From assembly GCF_030157465.1 (NCBI RefSeq), contig NZ_JAOAUU010000059.1:1-58783 (forward strand): a DNA stretch of 58,783 bases. The letters run 5' to 3'. Positions within the stretch are counted from its first letter, which is position 1. Every line of letters starts with the position of its first letter. Position numbers and translations under genes: made by a program. The notes under the pieces are model-generated. The model was not told the DNA's origin. It searched no databases and saw only the letters and a list, made by a program, of their open reading frames with translations. Positions 28,646-38,474 of the stretch are shown here, piece by piece. The DNA is from Zoogloea sp. (GTDB lineage: Bacteria > Pseudomonadota > Gammaproteobacteria > Burkholderiales > Rhodocyclaceae).

Positions 28646-29661
28646 GATGCCTCTCCGGAATGCTGACCGGCCATCACCGGCCGGGCACCTGCACTACGCT
28701 CCGCCGCCGCATCCACACGTGCAGTCAGCGGGCGGGGGCGCCGGATGATGAACATCGGCCGCCTTTTCTGCTCGTCATACATTCTGGCGAGATACACCGC
28801 AATGACGCCGAGGGCCGTCAGGATCATGCCGCCCAGCATCACCTGAACAGCGATCACGGTGGTGAAACCCATGGCGGCCGTGCCGGTGAAATACCGGTAG
28901 AAGGTTTGAAACAGCAACAAGGCGCCCAGCCCGGCCGTGGCGAAACCCACGTAGCCGACGGCGACGAAGGGCAGGGACGAAAACGCCAGCAGGTTGTTGA
29001 TCGAATAGCGCAGCAGCGAACCGAGCGACCATTTGGTGCTGCCGATCTCCCGCTCCTGCACATCGAACTCCACATCCGCGACGCGAAAACCAACCCAGGT
29101 GACCATCCCGCGGAAAAAGCGGTTGCGCTCGGGAAACTGCAGCAGGGTATCCACGACCTGGCGGTCCAGCAGCTTGAAATCACTGGCGCCGGCCATGTTG
29201 CCGCCCACCGCGTGGCTCATCAGGCCGTTGAACAGGTTGGCAAATGCCCGGTAGGCGGCCGGCTCTTCGCCGCGCTGGCGCTTGCGGCCATTCACGACGT
29301 CATAGCCCTCACGCCACTTGGCCAGCAGATCGCCCAGCACCTCGGGCGGATGCTGGAGATCGGCATCCATGAAAATGACGCAGTCGCCCATGGCCACCGC
29401 GAGGCCGGCGGCCATCGCAGCTTCCTTGCCGAAATTACGGGAGAAATTGACCGGCACCACGTCCGGACGCCCCCGGGCGATTTCCTCGAGAACCTTCTCC
29501 GTCGCATCGCGCGAACCGTCGTTCACAAAGATCAGCTCGGCGCGCACGTTCAGGGGCTCGAGCACCCGGTCGACCACTTCGAGGAAACGGGGAAGCCCTT
29601 CTGCCTCGTTGAATGCCGGCACTACGATCGATATTTCTGCCTTGTCTGTATGCAGCTTCAT
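28642..29661 (-). CDS. GtrB-like polyprenyl-phosphate glycosyltransferase (GT2)
   Basis: 339 aa. GT2 catalytic domain: ISIVVPAFNEAEGLPRF, FVNDGSRDAT, FSRNFGKEAAMAAGL, and the metal-binding FMDADLQHPPE. Two C-terminal transmembrane helices (~235-300) with the typical STKWSLGSLLRYSINNL before them make it a dolichol-phosphate-mannose-synthase/GtrB-type enzyme loading a sugar on undecaprenyl phosphate. It overlaps GtrA by 4 nt upstream and the membrane protein by 4 nt downstream. Confidence 0.88.
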   Translation of the reverse strand: MKLHTDKAEISIVVPAFNEAEGLPRFLEVVDRVLEPLNVRAELIFVNDGSRDATEKVLEEIARGRPDVVPVNFSRNFGKEAAMAAGLAVAMGDCVIFMDADLQHPPEVLGDLLAKWREGYDVVNGRKRQRGEEPAAYRAFANLFNGLMSHAVGGNMAGASDFKLLDRQVVDTLLQFPERNRFFRGMVTWVGFRVADVEFDVQEREIGSTKWSLGSLLRYSINNLLAFSSLPFVAVGYVGFATAGLGALLLFQTFYRYFTGTAAMGFTTVIAVQVMLGGMILTALGVIAVYLARMYDEQKRRPMFIIRRPRPLTARVDAAAERSAGARPVMAGQHSGEAS

Positions 29662-30092
29662 CGAAACACCCTTCGCAAGCAGAAGTAATTTAAGGCGACC
29701 ATGACGACCTCTGTTCCAAGTTTCGCCGCCACCAGGTTGTCCAGCAGCGCAAGCAGCCCGATCAGGACCACCGGCGACACGCCGATGGTGGTCAACGTCA
29801 GCAGCAGGTAGGGGACGACCTGGCGCAGCGGAGCACCCGGCGTGTCACCCGATTTTTTGAATGAAAAATTCTTGTGCCCGAAAAACCCCGCCGCCGCGCC
29901 AACGCTACGCGCCACCAGTTGCGCCGCCGCCGGCGGAACCATGAAGAGCCGCGCCAGCACAAAGAAAACGCAGATATCGAGCACCAGCAGCGCAACGCCG
30001 GTGATGGCATAGCGCGCCGCCGATGCCCGGCGCACGGCCCGCAACAAGGGCGTCAGACGAGCGCCAACGCCCTCGCTCACGAACGGCTCCAT
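29658..30092 (-). CDS. GtrA-family membrane protein (putative lipid-linked sugar flippase)
   Basis: 144 aa from ATG 30092, a normal size for the family. A TTG at 30170 in frame would add 26 polar residues without a ribosome binding site. Four hydrophobic helices are visible (AITGVALLVLDICVFFVLA, then two central, then NLVAAKLGTEVVMVALNYF). The GtrA hallmark FGHKNFSFK lies after helix 2 and the protein ends NYFCLRRVFR. It is coupled by ATGA to the GtrB-like enzyme, the usual GtrA-GtrB partnership for moving Und-P-sugar across the inner membrane. Confidence 0.82.
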   Translation of the reverse strand: MEPFVSEGVGARLTPLLRAVRRASAARYAITGVALLVLDICVFFVLARLFMVPPAAAQLVARSVGAAAGFFGHKNFSFKKSGDTPGAPLRQVVPYLLLTLTTIGVSPVVLIGLLALLDNLVAAKLGTEVVMVALNYFCLRRVFR

Positions 30093-30266
30093 GCTGCGGG
30101 AGCGGGGCTCTGCCCGGTCACCGGGCGGTGGAAAGTGGACGTCATCGGGGGGGCTGGAATGTCTATTCAACAGAGGAGTTAGGCCGCTGGGCCGCCGGAT
30201 CGCCGCTCACGGCAGGAGCAGCCTCAACGAGACCGCCCATGGAGACATCAGCGAATGGCCGGGCGA

Positions 30267-31241
30267 CTAGCCCAAAAAGCGGCGCGCCAGCTGCTCTCCA
30301 TGACGCCACAGGGTTGCCGGCAAGCCCGCAGAAGGCAGCGAAGCAGCCCGTTGAGCCGGGGCCGATGTTGGCAGCATAGCCATGGTGGAGACAGTAAATC
30401 TATCACGCTGACTTGCCAAATAGCGGCACAGCGCCTCGAAACGCCGCACGACGATTGCGTCAGGCTCGCTGCGGCCCTGCTTGAGCATTTCAAAGTTGTG
30501 TGACAGCAGTACGAAATGCTCGACCCCCAGCTTTTCGGCCGATTCGAGCGCCCCGCGCAGTTCGGCAAAACTGCAGGCGCCCAGCTGCGCCGGACGCTGG
30601 CGCCCGGTTCCATCCTGGAAAACCGTCATCGGCAGGATGCGCACGCCTTCGAAATCCTGCGGGGAGGTGAAATCCAGTTGCCCGCGCAGGTCGGGGCCGC
30701 TGTCGGCACACACCGCGTTGAGGCTGCTGTCCACATCGATGCCGCAGACATGCAGCGCTCGGTAGGTGTCGGCATTGCTGGCAAAGCTGCCGGCACGAAA
30801 GGCGCGGATGCCCTCGACGCCCACCTGCGCCATCAGGTCGAGGCCCAGGCGGATCAGCTCGATCTGCTCGTCGAGGGTGTAGAAGGAAAGGTGCTGGCGC
30901 TTTTTTACGGCGCCCGGAAACGGAATGGGCCGCAGCTCGTCCGACCATTCGGGGTGCAGGTGAAGCTGAATGTCATGCCCGCCGGCGCGGATCAGGTCGA
31001 CGATGACGGCCAGTTTGTCGATCCCGAAGCGCGCGGCAAACAGCGGCTCGACAAAAAAAACGCCCTTGAGCCCGTTGCGCTCGAGGATTTCGAGCGTCTT
31101 GGGCAGCGCGTAGTCGCCCTTTTGCGAGCGGCCATAAACGTAACGCTCGAAACTCGCCGGAAACTGCCCGTCGAGATCCTTCCAGCCGTTGCACCAGACC
31201 TCGATGTCGAAGCTCAGATAGACGTTCATCGCTTGAGACAT
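30267..31241 (-). CDS. Polysaccharide-deacetylase-family protein (WalW-like)
   Basis: 324 aa from ATG 31241 (AGG ribosome binding site in CAGGCAGCCC); a second ATG at 31229 overlaps the upstream stop in ATGA and is also plausible. NodB-type features are the metal Asp in YLSFDIEVWCNGW, GLKGVFFVEPLFAARFG, the metal-binding HDIQLHLHPEW (HxxxH type) and GIRAFRAGSFASN. C-terminal SHNFEM is a further conserved His. Catalyses removal of N-acetyl groups from a glycan, if active. It follows a phosphatase with overlap; a 174-nt gap separates it from gtrA. Confidence 0.75.
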   Translation of the reverse strand: MSQAMNVYLSFDIEVWCNGWKDLDGQFPASFERYVYGRSQKGDYALPKTLEILERNGLKGVFFVEPLFAARFGIDKLAVIVDLIRAGGHDIQLHLHPEWSDELRPIPFPGAVKKRQHLSFYTLDEQIELIRLGLDLMAQVGVEGIRAFRAGSFASNADTYRALHVCGIDVDSSLNAVCADSGPDLRGQLDFTSPQDFEGVRILPMTVFQDGTGRQRPAQLGACSFAELRGALESAEKLGVEHFVLLSHNFEMLKQGRSEPDAIVVRRFEALCRYLASQRDRFTVSTMAMLPTSAPAQRAASLPSAGLPATLWRHGEQLARRFLG

Positions 31242-31837
31242 GGGCTGCCTGCCTGGCGCAGTTCTTCGACGAGGTTGGCCACACCCGAATGAATGATCGC
31301 GAAACAGGTGCGGAAATACGCATCCGTATGACGATGCGGGTCGTGGATGTGAATGCGGTGGGGGCGCGCCCAGTGCCCCAGCAGCGCGATCGAATCCTCC
31401 GGAATGCCGCGCCGGATGAGTTCGCGAACATGCCGCACCTCCATCGCCAGCAGCAGGTCGCCGGGCTGGAAAGTGTAATCGGGGAAGTTTGTCGCACGGT
31501 GGGCGGCCAGATCGTAGCCGTAGACCGGGGCAGTGCTGATGGCCTTTTCGAAGGCCGGCTCGCCGGTGTTCGTGGACAGGCCGAACGACGCGGTGTGCGC
31601 GCCCAGCCCGGTGGCCACGACATCCGCAAAGGCGCTGCGGTTGATGTTGCCGAGGCACACAAAAACCAGCCGCCTGACCTCCTTCGGCCGGATCTGGACG
31701 AAAGGCTGCAGACGGCCGCTGACGAACTCCAGCTCGCCCAGCACCAGTCGCACAAAACCCCGAAAGGTAGCGAAGCCGACGTCGATCAGCGAATCGAGCC
31801 GTCCGGCCAGGGTCTTTCGGTATTCAAACTTATCCAC
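31226..31837 (-). CDS. Low-molecular-weight protein tyrosine phosphatase-like
   Basis: 203 aa from a GTG start, with a ~55-aa N-terminal extension before the phosphatase fold. P-loop VFVCLGNINRSAF supplies Cys61 and Arg67 (C-x5-R-S). The usual second Cys (CxGNICRS) is Asn here. General acid Asp166 is in HIHDPHRHTDAYF. Such phosphatases often sit in exopolysaccharide loci and counter a tyrosine kinase; no BY-kinase is in the window. First gene of the leftward cluster. Confidence 0.8.
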   Translation of the reverse strand: MDKFEYRKTLAGRLDSLIDVGFATFRGFVRLVLGELEFVSGRLQPFVQIRPKEVRRLVFVCLGNINRSAFADVVATGLGAHTASFGLSTNTGEPAFEKAISTAPVYGYDLAAHRATNFPDYTFQPGDLLLAMEVRHVRELIRRGIPEDSIALLGHWARPHRIHIHDPHRHTDAYFRTCFAIIHSGVANLVEELRQAGSPCLKR

Positions 31838-32092
31838 GCGGCCACCAGAATCGTCACAGGGCAGACGGAAGCCGCCCTGACTTTAGCGCAACAGTATTGC
31901 AGTTTACGGAAGCCGGCCTGGTTGCAAAAAGTGTCTTGAATCAAGGACGCAGATCGACCACCCGCCCGGCTTGGGAGGCCGAATCATACCCGGAATCGTT
32001 TACCGCATTTGTGCACCACTTCCGTATCGCACGCAGACGAAGCCGGCATTCCCGGGGCATGACACACGCAGCGGCGTGGAACCGGACGTGAT

Positions 32093-34291
32093 TCAGGAGC
32101 GCCCGCGCGGACGCCCCGCTCCACCGCCACCACGCTGCAGCGGCGGCGCGCGGCGGGCGCCTGTCGGGCTGGCCGCCTTGCCGGTTTTTTGTTCACCGCT
32201 GCCCTGGCCCCGGTCGAGGACCACCGGCTGATCCCGCGGCACGAGGTGCCGGGGGGCGCTGCCGATCAGCTCGGCACGCCCCATGGCCCGCAGCGCCTCG
32301 CGGATCAGCGGCCAGCCTTCGGGGTCGTGGTAGCGCAGCAGGGCCTTGTGGAGGCGACGCTGACGACCGGACTTCGGCGTATCGACGGCCTCCGATGATT
32401 CCGACACCTTGCGCAAGGGGTTTTTGCCCGAGTGATACATGGTGGTCGCCATGGCCATCGGGGTCGGCATGAAGGTCTGCACCTGGTCGAGCTTGAAGTT
32501 GCTGGACTTCAACCACAGGGCGAGATTGACCATGTCCTCGTCGGTGGTGCCGGGGTGGGCGGCGATGAAGTAGGGAATCAGGTGCTGCTTCTTGCCGGCC
32601 TCTTTCGAGTACTGCTCGAACATCTCCTTGAAACGGTCGTAGGTGGCGATGCCCGGCTTCATCATCTTGCCGAGTGGGCCTTCCTCGGTGTGCTCGGGGG
32701 CGATCTTGAGCAGGCCGCCCACGTGGTGGGTCACCAGCTCCTTGACGTATTCGGGCGAACGCACGGCCAGGTCGTAGCGCAGGCCGGAGCCGATCAGCAC
32801 TTTTTTGACACCGGGAATCGCCCGCGCCTTGCGGTACAGGCTGATCAGCGGGCCGTGGTCAGTGCCGAGGTTTTCGCAGATGCCGGGAAACACGCAGGAC
32901 AGGCGCCGACACGAGGCCTCGATCTGCGGATCCTTGCAGGCCATGCGATACATGTTGGCGGTGGGGCCGCCCAGATCCGAGATGGTTCCGGTAAAGCCCG
33001 GCGTCTTGTCGCGGATTTCCTCGATCTCGCGCAGGATCGAGCCTTCCGAGCGGCTCTGGATGATGCGGCCCTCGTGCTCGGTGATCGAGCAGAAGGTACA
33101 TCCACCAAAACAGCCACGCATGATGTTGATCGAGAAACGGATCATGTCCCAGGCCGGAATGCGCGCCTCGCCGTAAGCCGGATGCGGACGACGGGCATAG
33201 GGCTGGCCGAAGACCCAGTCCATTTCCTCGGTGGTGAGCGGAATCGGCGGCGGATTGAGCCACACGTCGCGGCAACCGGGGCCGACGCCGTGGGCCTGGA
33301 CCATCGCCCGGGCGTTGCCGGGGTTGGATTCGAGGTGGAAGGTGCGCGACGCATGGGCGTACATCACCTTGTCGTCCTTCACCACTTCGTAAGCCGGCAG
33401 GCGGATGACCTGACGGGCCCGGTCGGCCTTGCGGCTGGCCACCCGCTCGGCGGCGGGCACGATGCGGATCGGCTGGGCCGCGGGCTGGGCGACTGAAGTC
33501 GCCCCTGCAGTCGCCCCTTCAGGCTCCATCTCGTAGGGGTCGCGGTGGGGTTCGACCGGGCCCGGGCGGTCGATGGCGATCGAGTCGACTTCGACAAAGC
33601 CTTCAGGATGCCAGCCGGGCTTGACCATGAAGGCCGTGCCACGCAGATCGCGGATGGCCTCGATGGGCTCGCCGGCGGCAAGGCGATGCGCGAGGGCGAT
33701 GGTCGCGCGCTCGCCGGAACCGAAGATCAGCAGATCGGCCTTGGAATCGGGCAGCACCGAACGCTTCACCTTCTCGGACCAGTGATCGTAATGAGCGATG
33801 CGGCGCAGGCTGGCCTCGATGCTGCCGATGACGATGTTGGCGTCCGGGTAGGCCTCGCGGGCACGCTGGGCATAGACCACCACGGCCCGGTCGGGACGCT
33901 TGTCGGGCAGCGCGTCGGCCGTGTAGGCGTCGTCGGAGCGCGGTTTGCGATCGGCGGTGTAGCGGTTGATCATCGAGTCCATGTTGCCGGCGGTCAGGCC
34001 GAAGAACAGCCGCGGCTTGCCGAGGGCGCGAAAGGCATCGGCGGAATGCCAGTCGGGCTGGCTGATGATGCCGACGCGGAAACCCTGGGCTTCGAGGGTG
34101 CGGCCGATCAGGGCCATGCCGAAGCTGGGATGGTCGATGTAGGCATCGCCGGTGACGACGATGATGTCGCACGCGTCCCAGCCGAGGGCGTCCATCTCGG
34201 CCCGCGACATGGGCAGGAAGGGCGCCGGAGCAAGCCCGGGCCGGTAGCGGGGGTAGGACAGCAGGGAGGGTGCGAGGGCTGGGTTTTCCAT
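32093..34291 (-). CDS. ygiQ: YgiQ-family radical SAM protein
   Basis: 732 aa, function unknown (UPF0313). N-terminal domain with [19 protein letters not shown] and [14 protein letters not shown]. The radical-SAM iron-sulfur motif CxxxCxxC is in [19 protein letters not shown], in the C-terminal half. A low-complexity Ala/Gly/Gln insert lies near residues 250-270 and the last ~40 residues are Gly/Arg-rich. ATG 34291 is used because the conserved N-terminus begins there; an upstream in-frame codon at 34447 adds non-conserved sequence. Confidence 0.93.
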   Translation of the reverse strand: MENPALAPSLLSYPRYRPGLAPAPFLPMSRAEMDALGWDACDIIVVTGDAYIDHPSFGMALIGRTLEAQGFRVGIISQPDWHSADAFRALGKPRLFFGLTAGNMDSMINRYTADRKPRSDDAYTADALPDKRPDRAVVVYAQRAREAYPDANIVIGSIEASLRRIAHYDHWSEKVKRSVLPDSKADLLIFGSGERATIALAHRLAAGEPIEAIRDLRGTAFMVKPGWHPEGFVEVDSIAIDRPGPVEPHRDPYEMEPEGATAGATSVAQPAAQPIRIVPAAERVASRKADRARQVIRLPAYEVVKDDKVMYAHASRTFHLESNPGNARAMVQAHGVGPGCRDVWLNPPPIPLTTEEMDWVFGQPYARRPHPAYGEARIPAWDMIRFSINIMRGCFGGCTFCSITEHEGRIIQSRSEGSILREIEEIRDKTPGFTGTISDLGGPTANMYRMACKDPQIEASCRRLSCVFPGICENLGTDHGPLISLYRKARAIPGVKKVLIGSGLRYDLAVRSPEYVKELVTHHVGGLLKIAPEHTEEGPLGKMMKPGIATYDRFKEMFEQYSKEAGKKQHLIPYFIAAHPGTTDEDMVNLALWLKSSNFKLDQVQTFMPTPMAMATTMYHSGKNPLRKVSESSEAVDTPKSGRQRRLHKALLRYHDPEGWPLIREALRAMGRAELIGSAPRHLVPRDQPVVLDRGQGSGEQKTGKAASPTGARRAPPLQRGGGGAGRPRGRS

Positions 34292-34755
34292 GGGGCTCGA
34301 TTGCAATGCACACGCATCCGGAGATGCAAGCGGGCATTTATGTATTTTTAACGACTTGGCCGGCGCGATTCTATCCTTACTCGGCGCACGCCGCCCACGC
34401 GTATTGCGCGCCGGCACAGGAGACAGCCCAGACCGGTTTTCGGGCAATGTAACTTTGATTTACAAGTCGCCAATCGGTTCAGCAAAACACCGGATATTCA
34501 AACTGCAAACCCGCCAGCCCAAAAAACCTTATTCATGATCACTTGCCGAAAAGCCGGAAATCCGTGGCGGCAGTCGGCAATTCATCTGCCCTCAATATTC
34601 ACCAGGACTCGACAAAGCAGGCAATTCGTATTTCCCCTTTCCAGCGGAAACCCCCTTTGATTGCGGCTTTGGCATTACAATCGAATTGTCGAAAGACTCA
34701 AGCCGCAACACATCAGGCAAGCACACCCGAATCAAACCCACAAAGGATCAATTCA
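34292..34755. other. 464-nt intergenic region between ygiQ and hns
   Basis: Noticeably more AT-rich than the surroundings, including AAAAAACCTTATTCATGATCA near 34520-34540 and a TACAAT at 34676-34681 that could be a -10 box for hns without a good -35. It must hold the divergent promoters of ygiQ and hns. I see no gene in it. The AT content suits H-NS autoregulation (inference). Confidence 0.5.
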
Positions 34756-35088
34756 ATGGCAACTCTCAAGGAACTTCTCGCCCAACAGGCCGAACTGGCA
34801 AAACAGATTGAAGAAGTCCGTCGCAACGAAGTCAGCCAGGCAATTCAGCAGGTTCAGGAAATCGTCCAGGAATACGGGCTGAGCCTTGAAGAAGTATTTC
34901 CTGGCTTCAAGTCTTCCAAGCCGGCACGCGCCACGTCCGGCGCCCGCACGACCAAGAGCGAAATCCGCTTCCGCAATCCGCAAAACCCGAGCATTGGCTG
35001 GTCGGGCAAGGGCCGCAAGCCGCTGTGGATCGTCGAAGGCCTGGCCGCCGGCAAGTCGCTGCAGGATTTCGCCGTCAGCGGCAACTGA
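34756..35088 (+). CDS. hns: H-NS-family nucleoid protein
   Basis: 110 aa from ATG 34756, preceded by AAAGGA. The N-terminal ~50 residues form the oligomerisation coiled coil (LLAQQAELAKQIEEVRRNE). The C-terminal DNA-binding domain has RNPQNPSIGWSGKGRKPLW, the betaproteobacterial H-NS version of the AT-hook-like loop. Silences AT-rich, often acquired, DNA. It lies just beside a block of accessory glycan genes. Confidence 0.93.
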   Translation: MATLKELLAQQAELAKQIEEVRRNEVSQAIQQVQEIVQEYGLSLEEVFPGFKSSKPARATSGARTTKSEIRFRNPQNPSIGWSGKGRKPLWIVEGLAAGKSLQDFAVSGN

Positions 35089-35124
35089 TTTTCGCTGTAT
35101 TGCTGTTTGCGTCCGAAGCCTGCT

Positions 35125-35910
35125 TCAGACGCCCAGCGCTTCTTTTACCGCCGGCCACTGGCGGCGGCTTACCGGCAACTGTTCGGCCAGTCCGTCCAGA
35201 ATAATGACCCAATGGGCTTCGCCGTCCAGGCCGGTGGTGGCACGGGCCACGCCTTTCACGGCATCCCGTGCAATCAGGCAATTGCGGTGAATGCGCAAGA
35301 ACAGGTCGGGAAACTCTTCCTCGAGTTGCACCAGCGATTCATCCAGCAGGTATTCCCGCTCCCGGCTGCGGGCCACCACGTATTTCTGCTCGGCCTTCAG
35401 ATAAAGCACATCCGCCACCGGCACCAGCAAAATGCGACCGCGCTCGTTGATGCTGAAGTGACTGCGATTGGCAGGCGCCATCTGACGCAGGATTTCGTCT
35501 GCAGGCGGACGCATGCGGCGGGCCTTTGCAATGGCTTCGGCAAGGCGTATTGCGCGCACCGGTTTGAGGAGGTAATCCACCGCGGCCAGTTCAAAGGCGC
35601 GCACGGCGTATTCGTCATAGGCGGTGGTAAAGATCACCGCCGGAACCCGCGGCAGGCGGCCCACATGACGCGCCAGTTCGATACCGTCCATCACCGGCAT
35701 GCGGATGTCGGTCAGGATCAGATCCACAGTTTCGCGCTCGAGCAGCGCCAGGGCTTCGACGCCATTGGCGGCCATGCCGACGATTCGCGTCGGCTGGCTT
35801 TCGGCGATATCGCCAAGCAGGTCGCGCAGGCGTTCGCGGGCCGGCGCCTCGTCGTCCACGACCAGCACGGCCAGCGGCTCGAAATCAGCAGCAGAAAATG
35901 TGTCGCTCAT
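35125..35910 (-). CDS. algR: LytTR-type response regulator (AlgR-like)
   Basis: 261 aa. Receiver domain (~14-130) with VLVVDDEAPARERL, phospho-acceptor Asp in LILTDIRMPVMDG and the conserved Lys in DYLLKPV. LytTR DNA-binding domain (~150-255) with VLYLKAEQKYV and FLRIHRNCLI. Coupled by ATGA to the histidine kinase upstream, the AlgZ/AlgR (FimS/AlgR) arrangement next to argH known from Pseudomonas and betaproteobacteria, where it controls pili and surface behaviour. Confidence 0.9.
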   Translation of the reverse strand: MSDTFSAADFEPLAVLVVDDEAPARERLRDLLGDIAESQPTRIVGMAANGVEALALLERETVDLILTDIRMPVMDGIELARHVGRLPRVPAVIFTTAYDEYAVRAFELAAVDYLLKPVRAIRLAEAIAKARRMRPPADEILRQMAPANRSHFSINERGRILLVPVADVLYLKAEQKYVVARSREREYLLDESLVQLEEEFPDLFLRIHRNCLIARDAVKGVARATTGLDGEAHWVIILDGLAEQLPVSRRQWPAVKEALGV

Positions 35911-36926
35911 CGTTCATTCCGGAATGGCAGGCGGATGCGCACGCAATAGGCGTCGGCGCTTTGCTCGATATCAAGGGCGGCTTCGAGGTCGTAGAACAGC
36001 ATCAGTCGTTCACGGATGTTGTCGAGAGCCATGCGGTTGCCCACATGATGGCGAACCGCGTCGAGAAGCGGGTTGGCGATCCCGATGATCACCGCCGGCC
36101 CGCGGCGCTCGATGGTAATCGAAACCGTGCCCGGCCCGGCGCCCGGCTCGATGCCGTGACAGACGGCGTTTTCGATCAGCGGCTGGAGCAGCAGCGGCGG
36201 CACGAGGGCCGCATCGGCCTGCGGATCACGGCGCCAATCCACCTGCAGGCGATCGCCGAGACGCAGGCGCTCAAGGTTGAGGTAGCGCTCGCACAGGGTG
36301 ATTTCGTCGGCCAGCGGCACCAGTTCACGGCTGTCCTGCATCAGCGCCCGAAACAAATCGGACAGCTCCTCCAGCGCTTCTTCGGCCCGCCGCGGATTGC
36401 TGCGCAGCACGCCGAGCACCCCGTTGAGACTGTTGAACAGGAAATGCGGCCGGATCCGCGCCGTCAGCGCCAGGAGCCGCGCCTCGGCCAGCGCCGGCGC
36501 CTGCGCGGCGCCGCGCTGGTAAAAATACGCCAGCACTGCCGCGGCGGTTACCAGGGACCAGACCAGCGGACGCACCTGCCCGCCCGTGCCGATGGGCGCC
36601 AGCAGGCTGCGACTGGCCAGGGCCACCACAAGCACCGTGCCCAGCACCGCCACCACCCCGGGCCGATAGGGCAGGCGACGCAGCACCGGCTGCAGCAGGA
36701 ACAACGCGGCCACGCCGAGAATCAGCGGAAACTCGACGTCCACGGCCATCTCCAGCGCCTCGATGACAACCAGATCAAGCTGCGCGTTGCGAACCAGCAC
36801 GGCCGCCATGGCAAGTGCATTTACCAGGAGCAGGATGCGCAGCACCACACCGAGATTGCGGAAGTCCGGCAATTGCGCAGGACGCCCGCCCCACCCGGCG
36901 CGGCGCAGGTTTTGCTTTATACTCAT
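35907..36926 (-). CDS. algZ: LytS-type sensor histidine kinase (AlgZ/FimS-like)
   Basis: 339 aa. Four hydrophobic helices in the first ~140 residues with little periplasmic sequence. His_kinase domain with phospho-acceptor His in RIRPHFLFNSLNGVLG, then SDLFRALMQDSRELVPLADE and an HATPase with PLLLQPLIENAVCHGIEPG. It senses an unknown membrane signal and phosphorylates the AlgR-like regulator it overlaps by 4 nt. Divergent from argH across 84 nt. Confidence 0.9.
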   Translation of the reverse strand: MSIKQNLRRAGWGGRPAQLPDFRNLGVVLRILLLVNALAMAAVLVRNAQLDLVVIEALEMAVDVEFPLILGVAALFLLQPVLRRLPYRPGVVAVLGTVLVVALASRSLLAPIGTGGQVRPLVWSLVTAAAVLAYFYQRGAAQAPALAEARLLALTARIRPHFLFNSLNGVLGVLRSNPRRAEEALEELSDLFRALMQDSRELVPLADEITLCERYLNLERLRLGDRLQVDWRRDPQADAALVPPLLLQPLIENAVCHGIEPGAGPGTVSITIERRGPAVIIGIANPLLDAVRHHVGNRMALDNIRERLMLFYDLEAALDIEQSADAYCVRIRLPFRNER

Positions 36927-36951
36927 GTATCAAAAACCGGGCCAAAACCTT

Positions 36952-36966
36952 GAATCCACGGGATTC
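36952..36966. promoter_or_regulatory. 15-bp palindrome in the algZ-argH divergent region
   Basis: GAATCC-ACG-GGATTC is a perfect 6-bp dyad centred at 36959, between the two divergent starts. It could be an operator for either gene; no regulator can be assigned. Confidence 0.4.
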
Positions 36967-37010
36967 TCTCCGGGCATAGGCCGCTTTTATCGCAGAGAGC
37001 ATTAATTATT

Positions 37011-38468
<1,458 letters not shown>

Positions 38469-38474
38469 GGAAAG

